Assembly: GCA_937923265.1 (NCBI GenBank)
Contig: CALAJY010000014.1
Coordinates: 1 to 12,620, forward strand
DNA from: an uncultured Tissierellia bacterium
GTDB lineage: Bacteria; Bacillota; Clostridia; Tissierellales; Peptoniphilaceae
Reading direction: 5' to 3'
Length of the DNA stretch: 12,620 nucleotides
Shown: in pieces, positions 1-6,613 of the stretch
Layout of the letters: every line of letters begins with the position of its first letter
Numbering within the stretch: position 1 is the stretch's first letter
Program-made: the position numbers and the translations under genes
The notes under the pieces: generated by a model
The model's database searches: none
Told to the model about the DNA's origin: nothing
What the model saw: only the letters and a program-made list of their open reading frames with translations

Positions 1-38
1 CCTATTTGCAACAACTAAAGGAGGAGAATCATGAGTAA
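1..38 (+). CDS. 3' end of an upstream gene (partial)
   Basis: In frame 3 the window opens with codons for YLQQLKEENHE followed by TAA at 36-38, so this reading would overlap the exporter start (ATG at 31) by 8 bases, a common sign of translational coupling. Frame 1 (stop at 16-18) and frame 2 (stop at 32-34) are also open to the window edge, so the frame is not proven. The frame 3 peptide looks most like a real, charged C-terminus. By analogy with paired ABC half-transporters, the missing gene may encode the partner subunit of the exporter; that is inference only. Confidence 0.4.
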   Translation, partial: YLQQLKEENHE

Positions 39-1770
39 AGAACAAATAAAACGATTAAGAAAAACCTACACGGCGGAATTCTTTCGCCAAAACCGATTGG
101 CTGCCTTTCTGGGAATTCTCTGTGCTTTTGTGAGTGCCTTGTTAAACATTGTATTATCATGGTTTTTGCAGCAACTCATCGATACTGCCAATGCCAACGG
201 CAATCCATCAAGGATGACCTTTCTCACGTTTCTGGCCCTTGGAATTATTCTGATTGCAGCACTCGTTCTATTTATTGAAAGCCGCAGTGTGCCTCGTTTT
301 CTGAGGAGAGCGATGACCCAGTACAAGAATCAAGCCATGAAGGACCTTCTGAAGAAAAACTTGGCAAGTTTTCAGAAAGAATCCTCTGCCGATTATATCT
401 CTGCTTTGACGAATGATGCGGTACAAATTCAAGATACATATCTCGTTAACCTCTTTCATGGCATTGAACTGCTACTCTGCTTTTTCTCTGCCTTAGCACT
501 AATGATCTTCTATAGTCCCCTATTAACGGTGATTTCCATCGTGCTCTGTCTCTTGCCCATGATCCTCTCATTGCATCAGGGAAAAAGGCTCAGCAGCCTG
601 GCCCAAGCAGTTTCTGAGAAAAATTCCCTCTACATGTCTCAAGTGCAGGATATTCTGCAGGGCTTTCCCGTCATCAAGAGTTTCCAAGCGGAATCCCACG
701 TTCTCTCTCTCTACCGGGAGGGAAATAATCAACTGGAGCATAAAAAGGAAGAGCAAAGTCGGGTGAGTAAGCAAATCGGTCTCTTATCCTACGTAGGAGC
801 CCTTACCACGCAACTTGGCGTTTCCCTGATCGGTGGCTGGATGGCCTTATCTTCAATGGGATTAACGGGAGGTATGGTATTGGCCTTTACCAACCTCATG
901 AACTTCGTACTTCAGCCGATCCGGGAACTCCCCGATCTCCTTGCCAAGAGAAAGGCGGCCCTGGCTCTGGTTGACCGCCTCGCCCAACGGCTTCAAGAGA
1001 ACATTCGGGAAAAGGGACAACCCCTTCCGCAATTACCGGGCCAGGCTCCCCATCAAGTGAATCTTCAGCTCCATCAGGTTCACTATGCCTATGAAGAAGG
1101 AAAGCCCGTCTTACGGGGACTTACCGCAAACTTAGAGGCGGAAAAGGCTTACGCCCTGGTCGGTGGATCCGGCAGTGGCAAATCCACTCTTCTTCAGCTT
1201 CTCCTGGGGGCGGATTCGTCCTACAGCGGACAGATTCTCTTCAATGGAAAGGAACTGAGAGAGTTGGATGCAAACGCGGTTTTTGGTGCGATTTCTCTCA
1301 TTCAACAACAGGTTTTCCTCTTCAATGCCACAGTCGAGGAAAATATCAGTCTCTTTCAGGAGATTCCCGAAGAAAAATTGCAAATGGTCATGAAGGAAGC
1401 CGGCTTGGAGGAGTTCATGGGAGAAGAAGGAAGAAAGAAGCTCTGCGGAGAAAACGGCAACCTTCTATCCGGAGGGCAGAAGCAACGCATTTCCATTGCA
1501 AGAAGCCTGCTTCGGGAAACTCCGATTCTCCTGGTGGATGAGGCAACCTCAAGCTTGGATAACCAGACCGCCTACCAGGTCACGCAATCCATCCTGAATT
1601 TAAAGACTTATCTCCGCCTCGTTGTCACCCATCGGCTGGAGGAGAAACTCCTGCAACAGTATGATCAGATTTTGGTCCTCAAAGAGGGAAAAATTACAGA
1701 AAAAGGAACCTTCCGGGAGCTTATGGATCAAAAGGGATACTTCTACTCCCTCTACACCATCAGCCAGTAA
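31..1770 (+). CDS. ABC exporter half-transporter (permease fused to ATPase)
   Basis: A 579-residue half-transporter of the ABC type I exporter group (ABC_membrane + ABC_tran), which exports a substrate across the cytoplasmic membrane using ATP. The N-terminal 300 or so residues carry the hydrophobic helices (about 22-50, 64-84, 140-182, 248-295). The nucleotide-binding domain shows Walker A at 378-386 (GGSGSGKST), a Q-loop glutamine near 425-427, signature LSGGQ at 479-483, Walker B ILLVDE at 499-504 with catalytic E504, D-loop SLD at 508-510 and switch histidine H534. All ATPase residues are canonical, so this half can supply a complete consensus site. The ATG at 31 is preceded by a strong AAGGAGGAG site and overlaps the end of an upstream frame, which suggests an operon with a partner subunit outside the window. 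Length is normal for the family. Substrate (lipid, peptide or drug) cannot be told from the sequence. Confidence 0.93.
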   Translation: MSKEQIKRLRKTYTAEFFRQNRLAAFLGILCAFVSALLNIVLSWFLQQLIDTANANGNPSRMTFLTFLALGIILIAALVLFIESRSVPRFLRRAMTQYKNQAMKDLLKKNLASFQKESSADYISALTNDAVQIQDTYLVNLFHGIELLLCFFSALALMIFYSPLLTVISIVLCLLPMILSLHQGKRLSSLAQAVSEKNSLYMSQVQDILQGFPVIKSFQAESHVLSLYREGNNQLEHKKEEQSRVSKQIGLLSYVGALTTQLGVSLIGGWMALSSMGLTGGMVLAFTNLMNFVLQPIRELPDLLAKRKAALALVDRLAQRLQENIREKGQPLPQLPGQAPHQVNLQLHQVHYAYEEGKPVLRGLTANLEAEKAYALVGGSGSGKSTLLQLLLGADSSYSGQILFNGKELRELDANAVFGAISLIQQQVFLFNATVEENISLFQEIPEEKLQMVMKEAGLEEFMGEEGRKKLCGENGNLLSGGQKQRISIARSLLRETPILLVDEATSSLDNQTAYQVTQSILNLKTYLRLVVTHRLEEKLLQQYDQILVLKEGKITEKGTFRELMDQKGYFYSLYTISQ

Positions 1771-1823
1771 CTTGTTCCCATCCGGCTCTCAAAGACTCCA
1801 CGCTCCCCGCACAATCACAAAAA

Positions 1824-1869
1824 CCGGTGAGACTTGGGCATTCCCGACCGAATCTCACCGGCTTTTTTT
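1824..1869. terminator. bidirectional Rho-independent terminator
   Basis: A perfect 9-bp stem (CCGGTGAGA at 1824-1832 with TCTCACCGG at 1853-1861) is followed on the + strand by a seven-T run at 1863-1869. On the - strand the same stem is followed by a shorter T run (complement of the As at 1819-1823). It lies 53 bases after the ABC exporter stop and downstream of the converging dehydrogenase gene, so it can stop both. The loop holds a small inner GGG-CATT-CCC hairpin. Confidence 0.88.
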
Positions 1870-1887
1870 GATCTTCCCTTCCCCGCT

Positions 1888-1947
1888 TTTCCGGTCCCGG
1901 GAAAGCCACCGCTTCCTCCTCGGTGGCAAGGGGACCTTTCCGGTCCC
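1888..1947. repeat. cluster of overlapping short hairpins in the 3' flank of the dehydrogenase gene
   Basis: The segment TTTCCGGTCCC occurs twice (1888-1898 and 1937-1947). GGGACC at 1931-1936 can pair with either copy: with GGTCCC at 1893-1898 it encloses a 7-bp hairpin (GCCACCG 1905-1911 / CGGTGGC 1921-1927), and with GGTCCC at 1942-1947 it makes a tight local hairpin. The two pairings exclude each other. No T run follows on the - strand, so this is not a second simple terminator. It would lie in the 3' untranslated RNA of the dehydrogenase transcript and might affect its stability (inference). Confidence 0.5.
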
Positions 1948-1961
1948 TTTCGTGCCGGGCA

Positions 1962-2882
1962 CTATCGATTTTGGAACTTTTCCTGAAGACGGCGGGCAGA
2001 CTCCTCTAAGGAAGACTGCTCCGTTTCATTCAATGCTAACTCCAGAACCTTTTCGATTCCCTGCCTTCCCAGCACACAAGGCGTCGAAAGGAACACATCA
2101 CGGATTCCGTATTCCCCCTCCAAGAGGGTTGCAACCAAGATGCTCTCCCTGCAATCATTCACGATGGCATCGATCATGTTGCAGACGGTGGATCCGATTC
2201 CACACTGGGTGTGCTTCTTCCCATCGATGACCCGCCAAGCGCGTTCCCGAACCTTTTGCTCCACCTCCTCGCGAGAGAAGGCATCCCCGGTCTGCTGCAG
2301 GTACTCCTCCAAGGCAATCCCCGAAATGCGGACATTGGACCAGACAACGAACTGACTCTCGCCGTGTTCCCCGAGAACCACGCCCTTTACATTCTTGGGA
2401 TCGGTGTCAAAAATCCGGGCCAGGGTCGTGTTCAACCGGGCCGTGTCCAGCGCCGTCCCTGCGCCAATCACCCGCTCCTTGGGAAAACCGCTTACTTCAT
2501 GAACCAATTGGGCCATCAAATCGCAGGGGTTGGAAACCACGATAAAGATTCCCTGAAAGCCCGCTTCCACGACTTCCCTCACATATGCCGCCGTGGGGTC
2601 CTTGAACTTCTCCCATTCTTCCAGCCGATCATGAACCCCTTCCAGATCTCCCGTTGCCAAGACCAAAATGTCCCGGTCCGCCATCTCCGGGATGGTCCTT
2701 GCCGAAAGCCGCAGGGGATGCGGATAGTAAGCCAGGGCATCCTCAATGTCCATGGCTTGTGCCTGTGCCAGTCCTTCTTTCTTATCCGCGAAAGCAATGT
2801 CGGAAACCAGTCCGAGTCTTGCAGCCGTGTAACCAACGGCAAAGCCAACCGCCCCCGAGCCAATAATGCCAAGTTTATTCAT
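1962..2882 (-). CDS. L-lactate / L-2-hydroxyacid dehydrogenase (LDH/MDH superfamily, HicDH-like)
   Basis: A 306-residue NAD-dependent enzyme of the LDH/MDH superfamily, which reduces a 2-oxoacid (pyruvate or a bulkier relative) to the L-2-hydroxyacid and regenerates NAD+ in fermentation. The Rossmann motif GSGAVG is at 8-13, and D33 at the end of the second strand predicts NAD rather than NADP. Catalytic residues are in place: D146 and R149 (LDTAR), H173 (GEHGES) and R86. The mobile loop before R86 reads TGDLEGVHDR instead of the usual TAGAPQKPGETR of lactate dehydrogenases. That loop, and stretches such as WSNVRISG and the end of the protein, resemble my memory of Lactobacillus L-2-hydroxyisocaproate dehydrogenase, so the substrate may be branched 2-oxoacids. 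The ATG is preceded by a modest AGGTTAGGA site and a clear promoter. Transcribed alone. Family is certain; substrate is not. Confidence 0.88.
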   Translation of the reverse strand: MNKLGIIGSGAVGFAVGYTAARLGLVSDIAFADKKEGLAQAQAMDIEDALAYYPHPLRLSARTIPEMADRDILVLATGDLEGVHDRLEEWEKFKDPTAAYVREVVEAGFQGIFIVVSNPCDLMAQLVHEVSGFPKERVIGAGTALDTARLNTTLARIFDTDPKNVKGVVLGEHGESQFVVWSNVRISGIALEEYLQQTGDAFSREEVEQKVRERAWRVIDGKKHTQCGIGSTVCNMIDAIVNDCRESILVATLLEGEYGIRDVFLSTPCVLGRQGIEKVLELALNETEQSSLEESARRLQEKFQNR

Positions 2883-2910
2883 AATTATATCCTAACCTTT
2901 CCAGGAACTA

Positions 2911-2938
2911 ATTATACCAATCTCCTGCCGGGTGTAAA
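2911..2938 (-). promoter_or_regulatory. sigma-A type promoter of the dehydrogenase gene
   Basis: Reading the - strand, TTTACA (2938-2933, one mismatch to TTGACA) is followed after 16 bases by a perfect TATAAT (2916-2911). Transcription would begin near 2904, leaving a leader of about 22 bases with an AGGTTAGGA ribosome site before the ATG at 2882. Confidence 0.75.
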
Positions 2939-3120
2939 TATCGAGAAAGGGAATCAAGAATGGGGGATCTCCGGTGAATATACAGGAAAAGAAAAAAATT
3001 CTGACAGGAGGACCCCGAGAGCGCATGGAAAAGAGCCGGAACAAGAGAATCAGGGGCCGGGGAACACAGAGGGGCGGAGTTTTCGCCGACGACGAGACCT
3101 CGGGATATCGGCGAGCGAAA

Positions 3121-3143
3121 AGCCAGGGGAAAACCCCTGGGAA
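3121..3143. repeat. twin hairpin, copy 1
   Basis: AGCCAGGGG, loop AAAA, CCCCTGGGAAA. The 7-bp stem CCAGGGG/CCCCTGG (3123-3129 with 3134-3140) and its flanks (AG before, GAAA after) recur at 3284-3309 with a different loop, so the two copies bracket the central hairpins of the element. Confidence 0.7.
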
Positions 3144-3148
3144 AGAGT

Positions 3149-3202
3149 GGAATGGTCCAACAAGCGAGCAGCAAAACGGCGAGCGTGTTGGTTTACCATT
3201 CC
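3149..3202. repeat. long interrupted inverted repeat
   Basis: GGAATGGT (3149-3156) plus CCAACA (3157-3162) pair with TGTTGG (3186-3191) plus ACCATTCC (3195-3202). This gives 14 base pairs broken only by a TTT bulge at 3192-3194, around a 23-base A/G/C-rich loop. Such an extended match is unlikely by chance. Confidence 0.75.
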
Positions 3203-3251
3203 ATTCGCAAAGACTTCCCATGAGACGAGTGCGAAGCACGAAGGCGAATGG
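3201..3251. repeat. inverted repeat with nested hairpin
   Basis: CCATTCGC (3201-3208) pairs with GCGAATGG (3244-3251). CTTC (3214-3217) pairs with GAAG (3240-3243), and inside is a small GTGC-GAA-GCAC hairpin (3229-3239). It shares its first two bases (CC at 3201-3202) with the end of the preceding stem, so the two helices would stack or compete. Confidence 0.65.
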
Positions 3252-3283
3252 CAAGAAGTCGCCTGCGGGGAAAGGGAGCAAAT

Positions 3284-3309
3284 AGCCAGGGGTGAGGACC
3301 CCTGGGAAA
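3284..3309. repeat. twin hairpin, copy 2
   Basis: AGCCAGGGG, loop TGAGGA, CCCCTGGGAAA: same stem and flanks as the hairpin at 3121-3143 but a different loop. Its right half is also the left arm of the 18-bp inverted repeat 3292-3342, so this hairpin and that longer one cannot form together. Confidence 0.7.
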
Positions 3310-3342
3310 TTTCCTAAACCGGGGTTTCCCAGGGGTCCTCAC
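3292..3342. repeat. 18-bp perfect inverted repeat
   Basis: GTGAGGACCCCTGGGAAA (3292-3309) is exactly complementary in reverse to 3325-3342, with a 15-base loop (3310-3324). No run of Ts follows on either strand, so it is not a standard terminator for the dehydrogenase or B3/B4 units. It competes with the twin hairpin copy 2. Confidence 0.8.
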
Positions 3343-3397
3343 TGCCCTCAAGCTCTCCGGTGTTCCCATCTCCAGGTCCTCCGATGAGCGCCCAATC

Positions 3398-3438
3398 AAA
3401 AAAGCCGAAAAGGGAAGGCCCTCCTCCCCTTTTCGGCT
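3398..3438 (-). terminator. Rho-independent terminator of the B3/B4 gene
   Basis: On the - strand a perfect 12-bp stem (AGCCGAAAAGGG with CCCTTTTCGGCT, + coordinates 3403-3414 and 3427-3438) is followed directly by six Ts (complement of 3398-3403). It lies 21 bases after the stop of the B3/B4 gene. Confidence 0.9.
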
Positions 3439-3459
3439 CTCTCATTGGAACGTCAGTCC

Positions 3460-4164
3460 CTAGGATAGGGCTAACGAATTTTCTTCCTTCGTTAGGATAT
3501 GACTGGTCACGGTCGCGCCCAGGTACTTCTCCAAATTTTCCTTGGCAAAATCCAAAGCAGCTTTCAGATCCTCCAGTCTTTCTCCATCCGTGAGTTCGAA
3601 GATCATGAAGGCATTTTTTGTGGTTTCCGTGATCATGGTGCGCTCGGAATCTCTCCAGTTGAAGCAGCGGCACACCGCCCCCGCATCATCCTTGTAGCAG
3701 AGTTCTCCCGGCAGGGTCTCTTCTCCCTCATCGCCAATGCCTCCAAACGGATCTCCGCCCTCGGTGACGGTAAGCTGTAAATCCCCTTGGAACTGTTCGA
3801 TATCCTCAGCGCCACAAGGAAGGCCGAATTTCAAAGAAGTCGCATTGTAAATGTCCACCAGAGGAAGGATGGAACCAACCGGATTCCCCTTTTGCACTCT
3901 TTTCAGAAGAGCTTCGATGGAGCAACGCGCCCCCTTTTTCGTTTTGAATTTCTTGTAGGCCTCTCTCCATACGGCAACCACGGGATTCTGGCTGAGCTGA
4001 TCCTCCACCAAGAATTTCTTTGCTTCCTCATTTGCCTCTTCCAGAAGGTCCTTGACTTCTTGTGGACTCACATCGGAAGACGGAATATCTTTCACCAAGA
4101 GAATTCCGAGGTGAGCATCCGGAAAAAGATCAAAAAAATCTTTCTGTGCGATAAACTGGGTCAT
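3460..4164 (-). CDS. stand-alone B3/B4 domain protein (PheRS-beta-like)
   Basis: A 234-residue soluble protein that I match to the B3/4 domain family (COG3382-like), related to the B3/B4 region of the phenylalanyl-tRNA synthetase beta chain. In the full synthetase this region edits mischarged Tyr-tRNA(Phe); stand-alone proteins are of unproven role, with tRNA or amino-acid proofreading a guess. Family-like features: NPVGSILPLVDIYNATSLKFG beginning at 94 (an N-x-LVD-x-N-x-x-S core before the LPCGAED turn at 115-121), then GELCYKDD at 153-160 and a CFNWRDSERTMITETTKNA stretch at 167-185. Length fits the family. No tRNA synthetase catalytic motifs, signal peptide or membrane helix. Start: ATG at 4164 with AAAGGA (4176-4171) 6 bases before it. 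It has its own promoter and terminator, so it is a single-gene unit. Confidence 0.82.
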   Translation of the reverse strand: MTQFIAQKDFFDLFPDAHLGILLVKDIPSSDVSPQEVKDLLEEANEEAKKFLVEDQLSQNPVVAVWREAYKKFKTKKGARCSIEALLKRVQKGNPVGSILPLVDIYNATSLKFGLPCGAEDIEQFQGDLQLTVTEGGDPFGGIGDEGEETLPGELCYKDDAGAVCRCFNWRDSERTMITETTKNAFMIFELTDGERLEDLKAALDFAKENLEKYLGATVTSHILTKEENSLALS

Positions 4165-4196
4165 AAATTTTCCTTTCGGTTCACTTCGTTTTTCTC

Positions 4197-4205
4197 ATTA
4201 TATCA
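4197..4205 (-). promoter_or_regulatory. extended -10 promoter of the B3/B4 gene
   Basis: The - strand reads TGATATAAT, a perfect extended -10 (TGnTATAAT), 33 bases before the ATG. No good -35 is seen 16-18 bases upstream, which the extended -10 can make up for. From here to the nucleotidase terminator (4206-4389) I see only one 8-bp hairpin (GGAAAGAG 4253-4260 / CTCTTTCC 4268-4275) and no gene. Confidence 0.65.
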
Positions 4206-4389
4206 GGAAAGGGAACGAATTTTAGGAATTCCCCTAAGTGCGCACATCGCAAGGAAAGAGGACCATTCTCTTTCCCGCCTGTGATGAGGCTCTTCCCAAG
4301 ACTTATATCGGAGATCGATGATTTGCTTTTCTGCCACCGGTTGCGGTCCCTCCTGCCGTGTCGACTTTCTGACAGGAGCAGGATAACAG

Positions 4390-4422
4390 AAAAAAAGACT
4401 CCCCATGATCATGAGGAGTCTT
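4390..4422 (-). terminator. Rho-independent terminator of the nucleotidase gene
   Basis: On the - strand AAGACTCC/GGAGTCTT (4415-4422 with 4395-4402), extended after one mismatch by the palindrome CATGATCATG, is followed by seven Ts (complement of 4390-4396). It begins 24 bases after the nucleotidase stop. Confidence 0.9.
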
Positions 4423-4445
4423 CATCACTTTATTTGTCTTGCTGC

Positions 4446-6578
4446 CTATTGGTTCTGCTCTTTTTTCCGGCTCTCTAAATAGAGGGCAGCGGCGACCACA
4501 AGAAGACCGAGAGATGCAAGGATGGGGTCTCCCGTTCTGACCGATTGCGACTGGCCGGAGGAACTTCCCCCGTTCCCATGGTCTTGCCGGTTCGAATCTC
4601 CGCCATTATTGGAATCATCCTTATCACCGGAGGAGCCTTTCCCGGATCCTTCGCCCGTGGAGCTTTCGTTATCCGAGATTTTTCCGGGCATCTCGGGAAC
4701 TTTCTCCCCTTCCTTCACGATGAGGATACGACCCGTACCTTCGGGCTTTCCATACTGGTCTGCAGGAATCTTACCCTCCAGGTTTTCCACGATGTACTTG
4801 TTCAAAACCTCCACATCGGGCCATGCCGGCTGGTCCACCATCTTCATCTTGGCCAGGTTGGTGTAGCCGTCTCCTGCCATCTGTAAGACATACTTGGTGC
4901 TGGCGATGGTGTAGATCTTCTTGGGATCCAGGGGCTTATTGCCCACCATGACATTCTTGATGCGACGGGGAGCACCCTCTTTGATGGACTGGAAGGCTCC
5001 CTTGTCATCGGTGACGACCGGGCTCTCTTTGACATTGAGGTCAATGACATAGGAGAGGCCGGAGACCTGCAAGAAACCGCCGTTTTCTTCGGGCTGCAGA
5101 CGAGCGCCATGCTCCAAGGCATCCAGAATCGTCTGTCCATCGGCCTCAATCACACACATCTCATTCGACCAGGGATTGACCGCGCCCGTGCTCTTCCGGG
5201 TCACATCGCCCTTGGGAATGGAGGCACGAATTCCACCACCGTTGACCAGGGAGATATCCGCATGGAGAACCTTGCGATAAGCATCGGCCACCAGGTCTCC
5301 CATGTTGGTCTCTGCACTCCGAATGGCCCGCTTGGATCCATCGGGAGTCTGCACCGTGAGATCAAAGTCCACGGTTGCAATCTTTTGGCTCAGCTTTTTC
5401 TCAATGATGGCATTGTACTTGTCCAACTTGGCCTTGACGGCTGCATATGCGGCTTTGGCCTTTTCCGACTTGGGGGTGACCTTGGCATCCTTTAAGGAGT
5501 TGGTGTAGGATCCATCCTTGTTTACCAGGATTTCCCCGTACTTTTTCAGTTTGGTACCGGTCGAAACGATATTGACGGTTTTTCCCGTCTTGTCCGGAAC
5601 CGGAAGGCCTGAAAGGGTCTCATGCGCATGACCATCGATGAAGATGCTCAGACCGCTGGTGTTATTGATGAGATCACTGGATTTCCAGCCCTTGGTGATG
5701 CCTTCGTTTCCGATATGACCCAGGGCGACCACGAACTGGGCTCCCTCTTTGCGAACCCCATCAATGGCCTTCTGGACCGTCTGGTAAAGGTTCTTCTCGC
5801 TGAAGGAATAGAGGTAATTGCCCTTGTCATCCTGGAAGTACTTGGGGGTGGACTTGGTATAGGTTTCCGGGGTGCAGATTCCCACGATTCCCACCTTCAC
5901 TCCATTGATTTCCTTCACCACGTAGGGCTTGAAAACCGGGCTCTTCTTGACCAAATCCATGAAATTACAGGAAAGGGTCTCGAACTTAGCCTTGCCCAGA
6001 ATCTCAAAGTAGCGGGGAATCTGGTAGTCGAACTCATGGTTGCCGGGAACCATATAATCATAGCCCACCGTGTTCATGATGTCGATGATCCAGGATCCCT
6101 TGGATTCCGAACCGAGGGCATCTCCCTGGATGGCATCGCCCGCATCCAAGGTGAGCACGGGAATGCCCGCCTCTTGCAAATCGGCACGAGCAGCGGCGAG
6201 GTCCGCATAGCCTTTGGCTCCACAGTGCACATCGTTGGTATGTAGAATGGCAAGGGCCGGTTTGCTTGCTTGCTTGTTCTCTTCGGGCTGACTTTCTTCC
6301 TCTTCCTTGCTCTCCCGGGCTTCCGAGTCAGAGACGGAAGAGGCTTTCTCCGAATTCGCTGTGGTCGAATCCTGCGATTTCTCTTCTTTCTTCGAAGAAT
6401 CCTGTGTGCTCACTTCGGCCGGTTTTTCTTCTTTCTCGCTCTTTTCTTCCGCAATCGACGAATTCGTCGAAGAAGAGAGGGAAGAAAAATCCTGAGCCTG
6501 GACCGGAGAGCCTGCTTGAACCAGCAGGGCCAACGATAACAGACTCCATAAAAGGGTCATTGAACGCTTATGCTTCAT
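4446..6578 (-). CDS. secreted, surface-anchored 5'-nucleotidase / metallophosphatase
   Basis: A 710-residue exported enzyme of the UshA/CD73 type, which removes phosphate from nucleotides (and perhaps sugar nucleotides) outside the cell. Order: signal peptide 1-28 (KHKR, hydrophobic core, VQAQ cleavage region); Ser/Glu/Lys-rich linker about 31-106; metallophosphatase domain with metal ligands D116 and H118 (HTNDVH), D145/D148 (LDAGD), N180-H181 (GNHE), H288 (LGH), H317 and H319 (DGHAH); C-terminal nucleotide-binding domain with ETNMGDLVADA at 423-433, NGGGIR at 446-451, GGFLQVSG at 500-507 and AGDGY at 568-572. The tail is Gly/Ser/Asp-rich (632-678), then VRTGDP, a helix at 685-701 and ESRKKEQNQ. 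This resembles a sortase signal, but TGD is preceded by SVR, not LP. Strong AAAGGAGG site 7 bases before the ATG. Single-gene unit; probable role is nucleotide and phosphate scavenging. Confidence 0.93.
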   Translation of the reverse strand: MKHKRSMTLLWSLLSLALLVQAGSPVQAQDFSSLSSSTNSSIAEEKSEKEEKPAEVSTQDSSKKEEKSQDSTTANSEKASSVSDSEARESKEEEESQPEENKQASKPALAILHTNDVHCGAKGYADLAAARADLQEAGIPVLTLDAGDAIQGDALGSESKGSWIIDIMNTVGYDYMVPGNHEFDYQIPRYFEILGKAKFETLSCNFMDLVKKSPVFKPYVVKEINGVKVGIVGICTPETYTKSTPKYFQDDKGNYLYSFSEKNLYQTVQKAIDGVRKEGAQFVVALGHIGNEGITKGWKSSDLINNTSGLSIFIDGHAHETLSGLPVPDKTGKTVNIVSTGTKLKKYGEILVNKDGSYTNSLKDAKVTPKSEKAKAAYAAVKAKLDKYNAIIEKKLSQKIATVDFDLTVQTPDGSKRAIRSAETNMGDLVADAYRKVLHADISLVNGGGIRASIPKGDVTRKSTGAVNPWSNEMCVIEADGQTILDALEHGARLQPEENGGFLQVSGLSYVIDLNVKESPVVTDDKGAFQSIKEGAPRRIKNVMVGNKPLDPKKIYTIASTKYVLQMAGDGYTNLAKMKMVDQPAWPDVEVLNKYIVENLEGKIPADQYGKPEGTGRILIVKEGEKVPEMPGKISDNESSTGEGSGKGSSGDKDDSNNGGDSNRQDHGNGGSSSGQSQSVRTGDPILASLGLLVVAAALYLESRKKEQNQ

Positions 6579-6613
6579 GGTGCTTCCTCCTTTATATACT
6601 TATATTCCCCTCT

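Larger units (their letters stand above)
2968..3345. other. structured intergenic element: possible non-coding RNA or small repeat element
   Basis: The 577 bases between the dehydrogenase start and the end of the B3/B4 gene hold no convincing gene. Most of the stretch is purine-rich on the + strand and contains a chain of inverted repeats: an imperfect stem at 3080-3121 (TTTTCGC/GCGAAAA), a 7-bp hairpin at 3123-3140, a 14-pair interrupted stem at 3149-3202, an 8+4-pair stem at 3201-3251 with a small GTGC-GAA-GCAC hairpin inside, a 7-bp hairpin at 3286-3305 and an 18-bp perfect inverted repeat at 3292-3342. A 9-bp direct repeat TCTCCGGTG sits at 2968-2976 and 3354-3362. Such density is typical of structured RNAs or of palindromic repeat elements. 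I do not recognise a known RNA family. No terminator T run clearly ends it on either strand, and the strand is unknown. A weak GTG-started + frame (2974-3285, Lys/Arg/Gly-rich) crosses it but looks non-coding. Confidence 0.5.

Noticed and set aside
2974..3285. A 103-codon + strand frame across the structured element (GTG start, Lys/Arg/Gly-rich).
   Set aside because: Weak ribosome site, extreme low-complexity composition, no recognisable domain, and a - strand frame of similar length over the same bases. The inverted repeats explain the sequence better.
2211..3317. A 368-codon + strand open frame.
   Set aside because: It is antisense to the dehydrogenase gene over most of its length and has no sensible protein features. 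Open antisense frames are common in GC-rich codon patterns.
3292..3342. Terminator for the dehydrogenase or B3/B4 gene.
   Set aside because: The hairpin has no T run on either side, and a good terminator for the B3/B4 gene already exists at 3398-3438.
5622..6245. 207-codon + strand frame inside the nucleotidase gene.
   Set aside because: Antisense to a strongly conserved metallophosphatase domain; no ribosome site.
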